From Candidatus Poribacteria bacterium (GTDB lineage Bacteria; Poribacteria; WGA-4E; WGA-3G), in the NCBI GenBank assembly GCA_012267415.1, contig JAAXGN010000135.1, positions 62,001 to 126,000 on the forward strand: 64,000 nt of DNA, written 5' to 3'. The stretch's first letter is position 1. Each line of letters starts with the position of its first letter. Positions 1-8,504 of the stretch are shown here, in pieces. The position numbers and the translations under genes were made by a program. The notes beneath the pieces are model-generated. The model saw nothing but the letters and a program-made list of their open reading frames with translations. It ran no database searches and was not told the DNA's origin.

Positions 1-1066
1 TTGCGGGGTCAAGTATTAACGTGTTGCCATCTGCGAGGCCACGCGGTCTATTAAGTTCTGTTTTAAGCAGGATATCCACTGAACGCACGATGTAGGAAAT
101 CACCTGTGGTGGTGTGTAGTAGACACCTCGATCAATGCGACGTTGCGGATCGTATTGTGCAAGGAAGGTTTCGTAGAAGTGGATAACCGGGTCTTCAAGT
201 TGGTTGCTGGGAGTGAAAGCTGTCCGGAGCATCTCTGTCGGGACGTTTCTAAGCAGGGTTACGATGTTGTCCAGAATGTAGGTGACGTTCTGTTCTGCTG
301 ACATACCTGCTACGTGCCGATAGAGCCGCGCCAGAAAACGATTTGATTGTGGTAGTGCTTCGGCGGCGGTGTAACGTGAGAAATTGGTTGCATTAGGTAT
401 TGTGCAGCGCGCGGCGAACAACCCGTAAGAAAGCGTCTGTGCATACATATCAGCGAAATCTGCTCTTGTAAGTGTGAAAAGGAGCGTTTCACAAAAGGCA
501 TTATATATGCCATAAGTTTCACTGGTTTCATCTCTGAGTGTTGTTGCGATTTGTGTATTGAGTTCGCGTGTTCGTCTTGCAAGGTATTTTGCGAGCATTT
601 CTGGTGTGCTTATCTGGATGGCATCTTCTTGAAAGTTTTGTAAGAGTGCAGCGAGACCGTCCGTGTTTTCAGTGATCCGTGCAGTATTGATACGTTCCCC
701 ATCTTTATACAACTCAAAATCTATGAAGTTGGTCAGAATGAAGTTATCAAGGTTTTGCTTGAAGCGGTCATTCTGTATCCTTGCTTGTCCGGTGAGATTG
801 TCAAGGTCAGTGCGATAAGCCTCTGCTTCAATATAGCCAATAGGTATCAGTCCTTCCGTGGCAATGTAATCGGGTCGTCCAATCTGGTTTATCTGTCTCG
901 GTTCCAGATGGTATCTTACGTTGGGGCTTTCAAAGCAGTCATCAGTGACATTTTCAAGAAAGGTCTTGAGGATTGGATGCAGGGAGAGTTCATCGGTTGT
1001 GTGAGGATCGTTTCGTGTCTGCTCAATCTGCTGCAGATAATCATCGCAATATGTTTGAAATGACAT
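1..1066 (-). CDS. Type ISP/IIG-like restriction-methyltransferase, N-terminal part (runs off window)
   Basis: The minus-strand frame is open from an ATG at 1066 to the window edge (355 codons, no stop), so the C-terminal part is missing. Residues 60-90 resemble the PD-(D/E)xK nuclease core of type ISP enzymes (PDY at 65-67, then IGYIEAE at 76-82). Residues of about 300-320 carry RGVYYTPPQV, the usual entry to an N6-adenine methylase domain, and the last visible residues LILDPA are the start of the SAM-binding DPA(C/F)GSG motif. The family combines DNA cleavage and adenine methylation in one chain and acts in phage defence. The third nuclease residue reads E (EAE) where relatives normally have K (EAK), so cleavage may be weakened. 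Shorter frames on both strands here are shadows. The family call rests on motifs; the exact subtype is uncertain. Confidence 0.72.
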   Translation of the reverse strand, partial: MSFQTYCDDYLQQIEQTRNDPHTTDELSLHPILKTFLENVTDDCFESPNVRYHLEPRQINQIGRPDYIATEGLIPIGYIEAEAYRTDLDNLTGQARIQNDRFKQNLDNFILTNFIDFELYKDGERINTARITENTDGLAALLQNFQEDAIQISTPEMLAKYLARRTRELNTQIATTLRDETSETYGIYNAFCETLLFTLTRADFADMYAQTLSYGLFAARCTIPNATNFSRYTAAEALPQSNRFLARLYRHVAGMSAEQNVTYILDNIVTLLRNVPTEMLRTAFTPSNQLEDPVIHFYETFLAQYDPQRRIDRGVYYTPPQVISYIVRSVDILLKTELNRPRGLADGNTLILDPA

Positions 1067-1404
1067 AATATCAATTACTCAGTCGGTTTTTTGTGCTTAT
1101 GATTGTCTATTATATGTATTTTTTGCGTATTCGTCAAGTTCAAGTTCTGTTATGAAGCATTTGACAAAACATAAGATATCTGATAACATGTTGTTGCCTG
1201 AGATTACCTCCAAATAATCAATAAAATGAATTCTTATTGATTAGCATGGCTTCTCATACACAAAAAGTCAATATGATAGATCAACGGTAGATCATCACTA
1301 TATTCTCATACAACTGAAGTACTTGAAAATGGCAAACGTATTGACAAAAAAGGGACATTATCAATTAGGAATGGTTTCAGATTCAAACTAAAGAAAGGTA
1401 GAAT
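1067..1404. other. Intergenic region, AT-rich
   Basis: Divergent spacer between the minus-strand restriction gene and the plus-strand oxidoreductase. It is AT-rich and should hold promoters for both. A TTGACA hexamer lies at about 1340-1345, but no convincing -10 follows at normal spacing. No gene or repeat was recognised. Confidence 0.5.
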
Positions 1405-2376
1405 ATGAAAGAAATAAAAATTGGTTTTATCGGTTCGGGAGGAAATGCAAACGGGCACATGAATCGACTTACGGATATGGATGGTGCTAATGTTGTGGCT
1501 ATTTGTGATATTGTTGAAGAGAAGGCACAGCGAGCAGCGGAAAAACATAACGCGGATCCGTATACAGATCATCGTGAAATGTTAGAACGAGATGACTTAG
1601 ACGCAATCTATCTGAGTCTCCCTGTTTTTGTTCACGGACAACCTGAACTGGATGTAATTGAACGCGGTCTACCGTTTTTCGTGGAAAAACCGGTAGCAAT
1701 CAACATGGATATTGCTCGGGAAGTTGAAGCAGCAGTGACAAAAGCAGGTCTGATAACATGTGTCGGTTATCAACTCCGTTATCTCGGTTCCACAAAGATT
1801 ACAAAAGAAATCCTTGCTGGTAAGACGATCAACATGGCTGTCGGAAAATACTGGTGTGGCACTGGACGTGGCAGTCCTGATGGTTGGTTGCGACAGATGA
1901 GCAAATCTGGAGGACAATTGGTTGAACAGGCAACACACACTTTTGACATGATGCGTAACTTCCTTGGCGATGTTGATTCTGTCTATGCGATGCAGGCTAA
2001 TCGTGTGCTGAAACAGATTGATTGTCCTGACAGCAATAGTGTGTCAATTCAGTTTACCAGCGGTGCTGTCGGTTCATTGACAGCTGCCTGGGCATACGGC
2101 GGTGGTTGGGACAATGCAAATGTTATAGATATTCTATATGAAGGGGACCTGCTGAATTGGAATCCTGGAAGGGTCTATTATAAGGAAGATGGTGAATGGG
2201 TAGAAAAAACAGAACCCGGTCCGACCATTGACGAAGTTTTTGTGAATGCAGTACGCAGCGGTGATGCATCTCAAATTCAGAGTCCATACACCGATGCTGT
2301 TAAGACGCTTGAAATATCAATTGCAGCGAATCTATCAGCACAAGAGAATAGACCGGTGGAAGTTTCTTCACTGTAA
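1405..2376 (+). CDS. Gfo/Idh/MocA family oxidoreductase
   Basis: A 323-residue NAD(P)-dependent dehydrogenase of the glucose-fructose oxidoreductase/inositol dehydrogenase family. The N-terminus IGFIGSGGNANGH is the Rossmann dinucleotide-binding loop, and FFVEKPVAIN holds the family EKP motif whose Lys acts in catalysis. The C-terminal alpha/beta domain begins near QATHTFDMMRNFLGD, with His in the position of the family catalytic acid/base. Length is typical. The start is preceded by GAAAGG. The next gene starts 10 bp after the stop and encodes another member of the same family, so the two are probably co-transcribed and act on related sugars or cyclitols. The substrate cannot be read from the sequence. 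Confidence 0.9.
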   Translation: MKEIKIGFIGSGGNANGHMNRLTDMDGANVVAICDIVEEKAQRAAEKHNADPYTDHREMLERDDLDAIYLSLPVFVHGQPELDVIERGLPFFVEKPVAINMDIAREVEAAVTKAGLITCVGYQLRYLGSTKITKEILAGKTINMAVGKYWCGTGRGSPDGWLRQMSKSGGQLVEQATHTFDMMRNFLGDVDSVYAMQANRVLKQIDCPDSNSVSIQFTSGAVGSLTAAWAYGGGWDNANVIDILYEGDLLNWNPGRVYYKEDGEWVEKTEPGPTIDEVFVNAVRSGDASQIQSPYTDAVKTLEISIAANLSAQENRPVEVSSL

Positions 2377-2386
2377 GGTAGCAGAT

Positions 2387-3370
2387 ATGGCAACAAAATA
2401 TCGCGTTGCAATCGTTGGGTGTGGTGGTATTTCACATGCACATGGAAATGCGTGGCGAGATATACCAGAAATTGAGATTGTCGGTGCCTGTGATGAAAAG
2501 ATTGAAGCACTCTCGCGTTTTGCTACAGAATACAGTGTAGAGAACACATACAACGATCTGCGACACATGCTTGAAAAACAGCAACCTGACATCCTTGTAA
2601 TTGCGACGTGGCCCTCAAGTCATCTCAAGAATGTATTGGAAGCAGTTCGCTGTGGTGTTAAGGGAATCCTCGTAGAAAAACCTATCACTGTCAATACATC
2701 ACAACTTCAGCAGATGATTCAGGTAACAGAAGGTGCTGGTATCCTTATGATGGAAGCATTTATGTACCGACACCATCCATTAACACTTGCAGTGAAGGAG
2801 AAAGTTGCGGAAGGTGCAATTGGTGATGTCCGCTATGCACGATCTACGTTCTCAACAGGACTGACAGATAGGACAAATTGGCGGTTAAGAGGAGATCTGG
2901 GTGGGGGTGCAGTCATGGATTTAGGGTGTTACTGTATCAACATCATCCGATACCTGATTGGCAGAGAACCACAGTCCGTTTGGGCAACAGGTAAGTATGA
3001 AGCGATAAATTGTGTGTGGGAAACACTTATTGGAACTTTAGACTTCGGTGATGGTGTCACAGGACAGTTCGATTGCAGTTTTGGTTGGACTTGGCGGGAA
3101 TGTTATGAAATTACTGGTACAGAAGGAACTATCCGTGTTCAGAGTGCTTGGGGAAATAGTGAAGGAGAATCACATTTTACTATAAATGGTGAGACCATCA
3201 ACATTGCAGGGGTTAATCCGTATGCAGCAGAAATCCTCAATCTCTGTGAAGCAGTAGAAAACGGTACTCCTCTCCTCTTACCGATTACAGATGCGCTTGG
3301 TAATATGCGCGTTATTGATGCTCTACATGAATCCGCACATACTGGACAACGTATTAACGTAACGAAATAA
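2387..3370 (+). CDS. Gfo/Idh/MocA family oxidoreductase
   Basis: A 327-residue second member of the family. The chosen ATG at 2387 gives MATKYRVAIVGCGGISHAHG, a proper Rossmann start, and has AAGG eight bases upstream. The longer frame from 2246 would overlap the upstream gene by 131 bp and adds an unrelated leader, so it is rejected. ILVEKPITVN is the EKP motif. The C-terminal domain shows GGGAVMDLGCYCINIIRYL, with Tyr/Cys where the previous paralogue has His, a pattern nearer to the dihydrodiol dehydrogenase/glucose-fructose oxidoreductase branch. It probably forms a two-gene operon with the upstream paralogue. Substrate unknown. Confidence 0.88.
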   Translation: MATKYRVAIVGCGGISHAHGNAWRDIPEIEIVGACDEKIEALSRFATEYSVENTYNDLRHMLEKQQPDILVIATWPSSHLKNVLEAVRCGVKGILVEKPITVNTSQLQQMIQVTEGAGILMMEAFMYRHHPLTLAVKEKVAEGAIGDVRYARSTFSTGLTDRTNWRLRGDLGGGAVMDLGCYCINIIRYLIGREPQSVWATGKYEAINCVWETLIGTLDFGDGVTGQFDCSFGWTWRECYEITGTEGTIRVQSAWGNSEGESHFTINGETINIAGVNPYAAEILNLCEAVENGTPLLLPITDALGNMRVIDALHESAHTGQRINVTK

Positions 3371-3402
3371 CCCGAGGTGCTGAGGCAACTGAAATAGGGG
3401 AA

Positions 3403-3428
3403 CGGCACACGGAGTGTGCTTACTACTA
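3403..3428. repeat. Short palindromic repeat (GTAGTA-headed family)
   Basis: A palindrome CGGCACACGGAGTGTGC followed by TTACTACTA. Its reverse complement matches, with a few changes, the unit at 30437-30462, which sits downstream of another gene. Both belong to a wider set of palindromes headed by GTAG in this window. Confidence 0.5.
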
Positions 3429-3577
3429 TGCAAGCGTTTTTCTTGTAATATAGGTTGAAATGATTTGTCATTCCCGTGTATAATATACCATACAAAACAG
3501 CGAAGTCAAACTTGTCGTATTAAAATTACGTCCTTCTAATTCGCTAAGCATTCTGTTTATAGAGGTATACAGTTGTT

Positions 3578-5908
3578 ATGTTTGAAAAACTAATGAAGTA
3601 CCCGATTGATGTCTTTCGTGAAGGTGATTTCTCGTTTGGCATTCCAATTCCGGGTCTTCTTATCATTGCCTTAATCGCTGCACTGATTGCCGCAACTATT
3701 TGGGCATATAAGAGTGCAAGGGCACGAACCAATCGTTTCTTTCGTGGATTTCTTATTACACTCCGTGCTTTAGTGCTCTGCTTCCTCGCCTTCTGTCTTC
3801 TCAAACCTTTCCTAACTATCTATCAGAACAACCCAGATGATTCTTACCTGTTGGTAATGGTTGACCAATCGAAAAGTATGCAGATAACCGATACTGCGGA
3901 TGAAACATCACGTCTAAATCTGACGAACCGATTACTTTTTGGTGAGAACCCTGAAGCTGGTGATTTAGAGGGTCTAATAGGGGAAATGAATGCCAATCAG
4001 TTTAAGACCCGTTTGTTTGGGTTTGATAGCGATGCGAAAAGGATTCCACTTGAGTTATTGCCAGCAGCTGAAGGTGAAAACACAAATATACCCAAAGCAA
4101 TAAATGATGCACTTGATGATCTACAAGGTATTCCACTCTCTGGTATCGTGTTATTTACCGATGGTGTAGATCGGAGTGGGACAGACATAACAAAATTGGC
4201 GATGCAAGTGCGTGAAAGGAAAGCACCCATTCATACCGTTGGTATCGGTTCGGAAACGGGTATTTCCGATATTGAATTGGTGAAGGTAGATGTACCACGG
4301 TCTGCTGAGGAAGACTATCCAGTTGACATATCAGCCACTGTAAGACGCACGGGAAATGCAAAAAAGGAAGCAACGATCCAACTCATAGAAAATGGTAGAG
4401 TACTTCAGACAGTATCCGTAAATATGCCGCAAGAGACGACAAGGGTCCCGTTAAAATTCACACCGCGTCAACCGGGAACACTGAAGTATGAAGTCCAGGT
4501 ACTAACCGAAACAGATGAGGCGATACCCCAAAATAACAAAAAAACATTCATTTTAAAGGTAATACCCACTAAAAGGGTAAAAATACTCTTTGTTGATACA
4601 CAAAGATATGAATTCAAATTTATACGCCGTGCTTTAGAAGACGATCCAAATATAATCCTGACTGTTCGTTATATTACCAGTCAACAGAGTTTCGGTGGAA
4701 CACAAGATAGATTAGCACAAAAATTCACTTTCTATCCAGATTCTAAAGAAGTTCTATTTGATTACGATGCAATTATCATCGGCAATTTACCAGCATCCGA
4801 ATTCACACAGACACAACTTGAAAACACAGTTGAGTTTGTAAGGACACGCGGTGGCGGCTTTCTGATGTTAGGGGGAACAGATTCATTAGGAAACTCCGAT
4901 GTTAGTGACTCTTATCTCAATACACCGATCGCCGAATTACTCCCCGTTGAATTGGAATTGGGTGATCCGCCTAAAGCACCTTCAGTATACCTGCCTCCTT
5001 CACAGATTCCAATGGTAAAGGGATTCAAAGTGAAACTAACAACTGAAGGTAAGAGCGATCCATTGATGCGATTGGTGGATAATCCAAGTGAGAACACAGA
5101 ACGTTGGGATACACTAACCGAACTGAAAAGTTATAGTAAAGTAAAACGCGCAAAAGCAGGAGCGACAGTCCTTGCTGAACATCCAGATGAGAGGAATGAA
5201 TTTGGTAACCGTATCCTTATCGCTACCCACAACTATAATGCTGGACGCGCTATGGTTTTTACGCCGAACAACTCATGGGTGTGGCAAATGGGTGAAGAGA
5301 GTGATGACGAAAGCCACGCAAGGTTCTGGAGACAGACTGCTAAATGGTTGACGACTGCACCGAAGGCTTCCCTTAAGCTTGATATAGACAAAACTGAATA
5401 CACGTTGAAGGAACCTGTTGTGATAAATGCTACTGCAATGGACGATGACTTTGCATTAACGAATGATGCTAAGTTGCGTGCAATCATCGTAGGAGAAGAT
5501 GGAGTCCGCAAAGAACTTCAACTTGAACAGGAATTGGGAAAAGATGGTCAATATAGTGCAAGATTCATTCCGGGTCGTTATGGAGAATATACGATAACAG
5601 CGACGGGTACACTTGATGGTGAAACCCTCGGTAAACAACAAGCACTTTTTGAAGTCAAACCGTCTTTCGCCGAATTCAGTGATGCAGCACTGAATGTGAA
5701 CCTTCTTACAAACCTCGCTGAAATGAGCGGGGGTAAATACTATCCCATTGAAGAAGCAGGACAGTTGGTAAACCAGATATCACTTGTTGAGAGTGCGACC
5801 TCTGAAATTACGGATGTTGATATATGGGATCTTCCACTGATTTTCGGTCTAATCATTCTGTTCCTTGGTCTGGAGTGGTTTTTGAGAAAACGGGGCGGTT
5901 TAGTTTGA
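3578..5908 (+). CDS. Membrane-anchored VWA-domain protein with glutamine-amidotransferase-like domain
   Basis: A 776-residue protein. Two hydrophobic segments lie near residues 24-46 and 60-82. A von Willebrand A domain follows with an intact MIDAS start DQSKS (Asp96, Ser98, Ser100). Beyond about residue 255 come Ig-like beta regions, then a region from about 345 (KRVKILFVDTQRYEFKFIRR, later TRGGGFLMLGGTDSLG) resembling the class I amidotransferase-like fold found in large VWA membrane proteins. A last membrane segment (LPLIFGLIILFLGLEWFL) is followed by a short positive tail. The order TM-TM-VWA-GATase-like-TM is known from BatA-like and uncharacterised planctomycete proteins. Its role is unknown; metal-dependent protein binding at the outer face of the membrane is the likeliest activity. 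It stands alone, with about 200 bp of spacer upstream. Confidence 0.8.
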   Translation: MFEKLMKYPIDVFREGDFSFGIPIPGLLIIALIAALIAATIWAYKSARARTNRFFRGFLITLRALVLCFLAFCLLKPFLTIYQNNPDDSYLLVMVDQSKSMQITDTADETSRLNLTNRLLFGENPEAGDLEGLIGEMNANQFKTRLFGFDSDAKRIPLELLPAAEGENTNIPKAINDALDDLQGIPLSGIVLFTDGVDRSGTDITKLAMQVRERKAPIHTVGIGSETGISDIELVKVDVPRSAEEDYPVDISATVRRTGNAKKEATIQLIENGRVLQTVSVNMPQETTRVPLKFTPRQPGTLKYEVQVLTETDEAIPQNNKKTFILKVIPTKRVKILFVDTQRYEFKFIRRALEDDPNIILTVRYITSQQSFGGTQDRLAQKFTFYPDSKEVLFDYDAIIIGNLPASEFTQTQLENTVEFVRTRGGGFLMLGGTDSLGNSDVSDSYLNTPIAELLPVELELGDPPKAPSVYLPPSQIPMVKGFKVKLTTEGKSDPLMRLVDNPSENTERWDTLTELKSYSKVKRAKAGATVLAEHPDERNEFGNRILIATHNYNAGRAMVFTPNNSWVWQMGEESDDESHARFWRQTAKWLTTAPKASLKLDIDKTEYTLKEPVVINATAMDDDFALTNDAKLRAIIVGEDGVRKELQLEQELGKDGQYSARFIPGRYGEYTITATGTLDGETLGKQQALFEVKPSFAEFSDAALNVNLLTNLAEMSGGKYYPIEEAGQLVNQISLVESATSEITDVDIWDLPLIFGLIILFLGLEWFLRKRGGLV

Positions 5909-5935
5909 CGTTATTCCTAACGTGAGTTTGATAAA

Positions 5936-5993
5936 TGTAGCGCAAACTTTCCAGTTTGCGAAGATGTGCCACAAACTGAAAGTTTGTGCTACA
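5936..5993. repeat. 58-bp imperfect palindrome, TGTAG-headed repeat family
   Basis: Starts TGTAGCGCAAACT and ends AGTTTGTGCTACA, so the ends are inverted repeats, with an inner inverted pair in each half. The same design recurs at 9493-9549 and 55320-55377. It lies directly before rsmI and may end the upstream transcript or form a structure in the rsmI leader. Confidence 0.75.
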
Positions 5994-6004
5994 ATGAACT
6001 AAAT

Positions 6005-6685
6005 ATGGACAAAACACCTGCTGGTACCCTATTTATCGTCAGCACACCAATAGGAAATTTAGAGGACATAACGTTACGAGCACTCCGTATTCTTAAAGAG
6101 GTGGACCTAATCGCTGCGGAAGATACCCGTAAAACACGTAAATTATTAACACATTATGAAATTAGGACGCCACTCACAAGTTTTTTTGAAGGTAACCAAC
6201 AAAGTAAAACCGAAAAACTGATTGAACGGCTAAAGGATGGAGAATCAATTGCTCTTGTCTCGGATGCAGGAACACCAACGATATCAGACCCCGGATATCC
6301 CCTACTGCGCCAATGTATATCGGATGAAGTGCGGATTGTACCAGTGCCAGGGGTATCCGCTATTCTCGCAGCGGCAGCAGTTTCCGGCTTACCACTCCAC
6401 AACTTCATCTTTGAAGGTTTCCTATCACCAAAATCTGGAAAACGGAAACGACAGTTGACACAACTTGCGAATGAAGAACGCACGTTAATCCTGTTTGAAT
6501 CACCACACCGGATATGTCGTTTCCTGGAGGATGCATTGGAAATCATGGGAGAACGAGAAATCGTCATCACACGTGAACTCACAAAACATTATGAAGAGAT
6601 ATTCCGTGGTAACTTCAAACAGGCACTGGAGAAATTCAGTGCCACCGCACCGCGCGGAGAATTCACTATAGTGATTGGAGTGTGA
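6005..6685 (+). CDS. rsmI: 16S rRNA (cytidine-1402-2'-O)-methyltransferase RsmI
   Basis: A tetrapyrrole-methylase-fold enzyme that 2'-O-methylates C1402 of 16S rRNA. Signature segments are FIVSTPIGNLEDITLRAL at the N-terminus, AAEDTRKTRKLL, ALVSDAGTPTISDPGYPL and VPGVSAILAAAAVSGL. Length from ATG 6005 is 226 residues, slightly shorter than many family members at the C-terminus. An upstream in-frame start at 5966 would place 13 residues inside the palindromic repeat, so 6005 is preferred; no strong ribosome-binding site is seen for either. The stop codon overlaps the GTG start of the next gene (GTGA), which suggests translational coupling. Confidence 0.93.
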   Translation: MDKTPAGTLFIVSTPIGNLEDITLRALRILKEVDLIAAEDTRKTRKLLTHYEIRTPLTSFFEGNQQSKTEKLIERLKDGESIALVSDAGTPTISDPGYPLLRQCISDEVRIVPVPGVSAILAAAAVSGLPLHNFIFEGFLSPKSGKRKRQLTQLANEERTLILFESPHRICRFLEDALEIMGEREIVITRELTKHYEEIFRGNFKQALEKFSATAPRGEFTIVIGV

Positions 6686-7638
6686 CATTGTCTGACGAAA
6701 GACCCAATAGCATCAATAATATCGCTGTAATCGGTGCGGGGTTAATGGGACACGGTATTGCACAAGAATTTGCTTCTGCTGGATTTAGTGTATATCTCCA
6801 CGACATCACAGAGGAACAACTCAATGTAGCATGCATGCTGATAGAACAGAACCTTGCATTGCTTGCTGAACACGATGTTGTTGATAAATCAGACATTCCT
6901 GACACCATGCAGCGTGTAAACACTACTCATGAACTCGCAGCAGCTACTGAGAATGCGGATTTTGTGATTGAAGCAGTCACTGAGAATCTATCATTAAAAC
7001 AACAGATTTTTGAGAAATTAGATAACTTGTGTCAACCACACACGATTCTTGCCAGCAACACAACGGCATTAATGCCGAGTCAGATTGGTGTTAATACAAA
7101 CCGTCAAGATAAAGTGCTCAATGCACACTATTTTAATCCACCCTACTTAATTCCACTCGTTGAGCTTATCCGAAGTCCTGCCACATCAGACGAAACTGTA
7201 TCTATCACCTATAATCTTATGAAATCTATCGGCAAAACACCTGCCATCATTGAGAAAGAGGTGCCCGGTTTTGTTGGACCCCGCTTGCAAGCCGCTCTGA
7301 TACGTGAGGCGTTTGCCATCGTGGAACAAGGCATTGCAAGTGCTGAAACCGTAGACCTTGTAGTTCGCAACAGTTTTGGTAGAAGGCTAAGTGTCGCGGG
7401 TCCGTTTGAAGTATTTGAGCTTGCAGGATGGGATTTAGTACTCGCTGCCTTTGAAGAACTTTACAAAGACTTGAACAGTTCCTCAGAAATCAATCCGCTT
7501 TTAAGAGAGATGGTTGATTCAGACAAACTCGGTGTGAAATCTGGGGAAGGTTTTTATCAGTGGACAGCAGAAAAACAGGAAGTACTCCGCACGCGAATGT
7601 CGCAAGCATTAATTCGCGCTATTCAAGAGGATGAATGA
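6682..7638 (+). CDS. 3-hydroxyacyl-CoA dehydrogenase family protein (lambda-crystallin/gulonate dehydrogenase-like)
   Basis: A 318-residue NAD-dependent dehydrogenase. IAVIGAGLMGHGIAQEFASA is the NAD-binding loop, ASNTTALMPSQI holds the catalytic Ser/Thr region, and HYFNPPYLIPLVELI carries the catalytic His. The FNPPYLIPLVEL wording is closer to lambda-crystallin/L-gulonate 3-dehydrogenase than to 3-hydroxybutyryl-CoA dehydrogenase, which usually has HFFNPAPVMKLVE. The C-terminal helical domain begins at GFVGPRLQAALIREAF. The start is GTG at 6682, sharing bases with the rsmI stop; TTG at 6688 is an alternative. In a neighbourhood rich in sugar dehydrogenases, a sugar-acid substrate is plausible, but acyl-CoA cannot be excluded. 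Confidence 0.82.
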   Translation: MTLSDERPNSINNIAVIGAGLMGHGIAQEFASAGFSVYLHDITEEQLNVACMLIEQNLALLAEHDVVDKSDIPDTMQRVNTTHELAAATENADFVIEAVTENLSLKQQIFEKLDNLCQPHTILASNTTALMPSQIGVNTNRQDKVLNAHYFNPPYLIPLVELIRSPATSDETVSITYNLMKSIGKTPAIIEKEVPGFVGPRLQAALIREAFAIVEQGIASAETVDLVVRNSFGRRLSVAGPFEVFELAGWDLVLAAFEELYKDLNSSSEINPLLREMVDSDKLGVKSGEGFYQWTAEKQEVLRTRMSQALIRAIQEDE

Positions 7639-7721
7639 TGTGCAGCCATCCAATTTTAAAACGTAAGTGCCCCTACTGAGTGGGTTTATATTTTCCTGCT
7701 TAACTCTTACCATCTATCCAC

Positions 7722-8408
7722 ATGTCAAAAAAACACCTGCGTAACTTATGTCTAATCCTCGTTATTTCTATTACAGTCTTCGCTATAATCCTGTATTTTA
7801 ATCAGATTCAGACCCAATTGTCAAATTTTCTTGGTGGGTTTGTCTCGGCATTTAGTAGTATTGAAACAGCACGTGAATACATTGCGGGTTTCGGTATCTT
7901 TGCGCCACTCATCTCAGCTTTACTAATGATTTTTCAAAGTGTCATTGCCCCGTTACCTGCCTTTTTGATTACAATCGCCAATGGTGCTTTATTCGGTTTC
8001 TGGTTGGGTATGTTACTATCCTGGGGTAGTGCAATGTTAGGGGCTGCTTTATGTTTCTATATCGCACGATTTTTTGGCGGTAAACATGTGGCAAAAATCA
8101 TCACGCGACCTGTTGTTGACAAGACAGACGATTTCTTAAGAAAATACGGGAACTATGCTATCCTAATTGCGCGTCTCTTACCTTTTGTACCATTTGATGT
8201 TGTAAGCTACGTAGCAGGGTTAACACGCATGCAATTCATCGGTTTCTGGATTGCAACCGGTATTGGTCAACTGCCAGCAACTGCGGTCTACACTTATGTC
8301 GGTAACAGAATATCAACGAATACAAGATTGATGCTTTACGGTTTCGGTATTGCGATTTCTGTGTCACTTGTAATATGGTTGCTAAAGAATCGGAAATCTA
8401 AGAATTAG
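7722..8408 (+). CDS. TVP38/TMEM64 (VTT-domain) family membrane protein
   Basis: A 228-residue integral membrane protein. After an N-terminal helix (residues 8-25), the VTT/SNARE-associated core runs from about 55 to 200: an amphipathic-plus-TM segment ending APLPAFLITIANGALFG, then WLGMLLSWGSAMLGAALCFYIARFFG, the conserved loop LIARLLPFVPFDVVSYVAGL, and terminal helices. The family (DedA, TVP38, YdjX/YdjZ) includes lipid scramblases and flippases of the inner membrane. Length and motif order are normal. The gene is 83 bp after the previous one and could be read with it. The lipid substrate is unknown. Confidence 0.87.
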   Translation: MSKKHLRNLCLILVISITVFAIILYFNQIQTQLSNFLGGFVSAFSSIETAREYIAGFGIFAPLISALLMIFQSVIAPLPAFLITIANGALFGFWLGMLLSWGSAMLGAALCFYIARFFGGKHVAKIITRPVVDKTDDFLRKYGNYAILIARLLPFVPFDVVSYVAGLTRMQFIGFWIATGIGQLPATAVYTYVGNRISTNTRLMLYGFGIAISVSLVIWLLKNRKSKN

Positions 8409-8432
8409 TGACCGATTACATGCAAAAACCAA

Positions 8433-8461
8433 TTGACATCAGTCTATCTATATTGTAAATT
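8433..8461 (+). promoter_or_regulatory. Predicted sigma-70 promoter for the 8505 oxidoreductase
   Basis: TTGACA at 8433-8438, a 17-bp spacer, then TAAATT at 8456-8461. Transcription would begin near 8468, giving a leader of about 35 nt with an AAGAAGGAAG ribosome-binding site. Spacing is ideal and it sits in the only gap before the gene. Confidence 0.55.
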
Positions 8462-8504
8462 AATGACAAACCGAAATTAACCTATTCAAGAAGGAAGCAA
8501 AAAC

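Noticed and set aside
310-582. 90-residue minus-strand frame
   Set aside because: It overlaps the restriction-methylase frame in another phase and shows no family features; the longer frame carries recognisable nuclease and methylase motifs.
755-1063. 102-residue plus-strand frame
   Set aside because: Antisense shadow of the same methylase gene, without a ribosome-binding site or recognisable domain.
2246-2386. Upstream extension of the second oxidoreductase
   Set aside because: The added 47 residues lie inside the preceding gene and precede a normal Rossmann N-terminus with its own ribosome-binding site at 2387.
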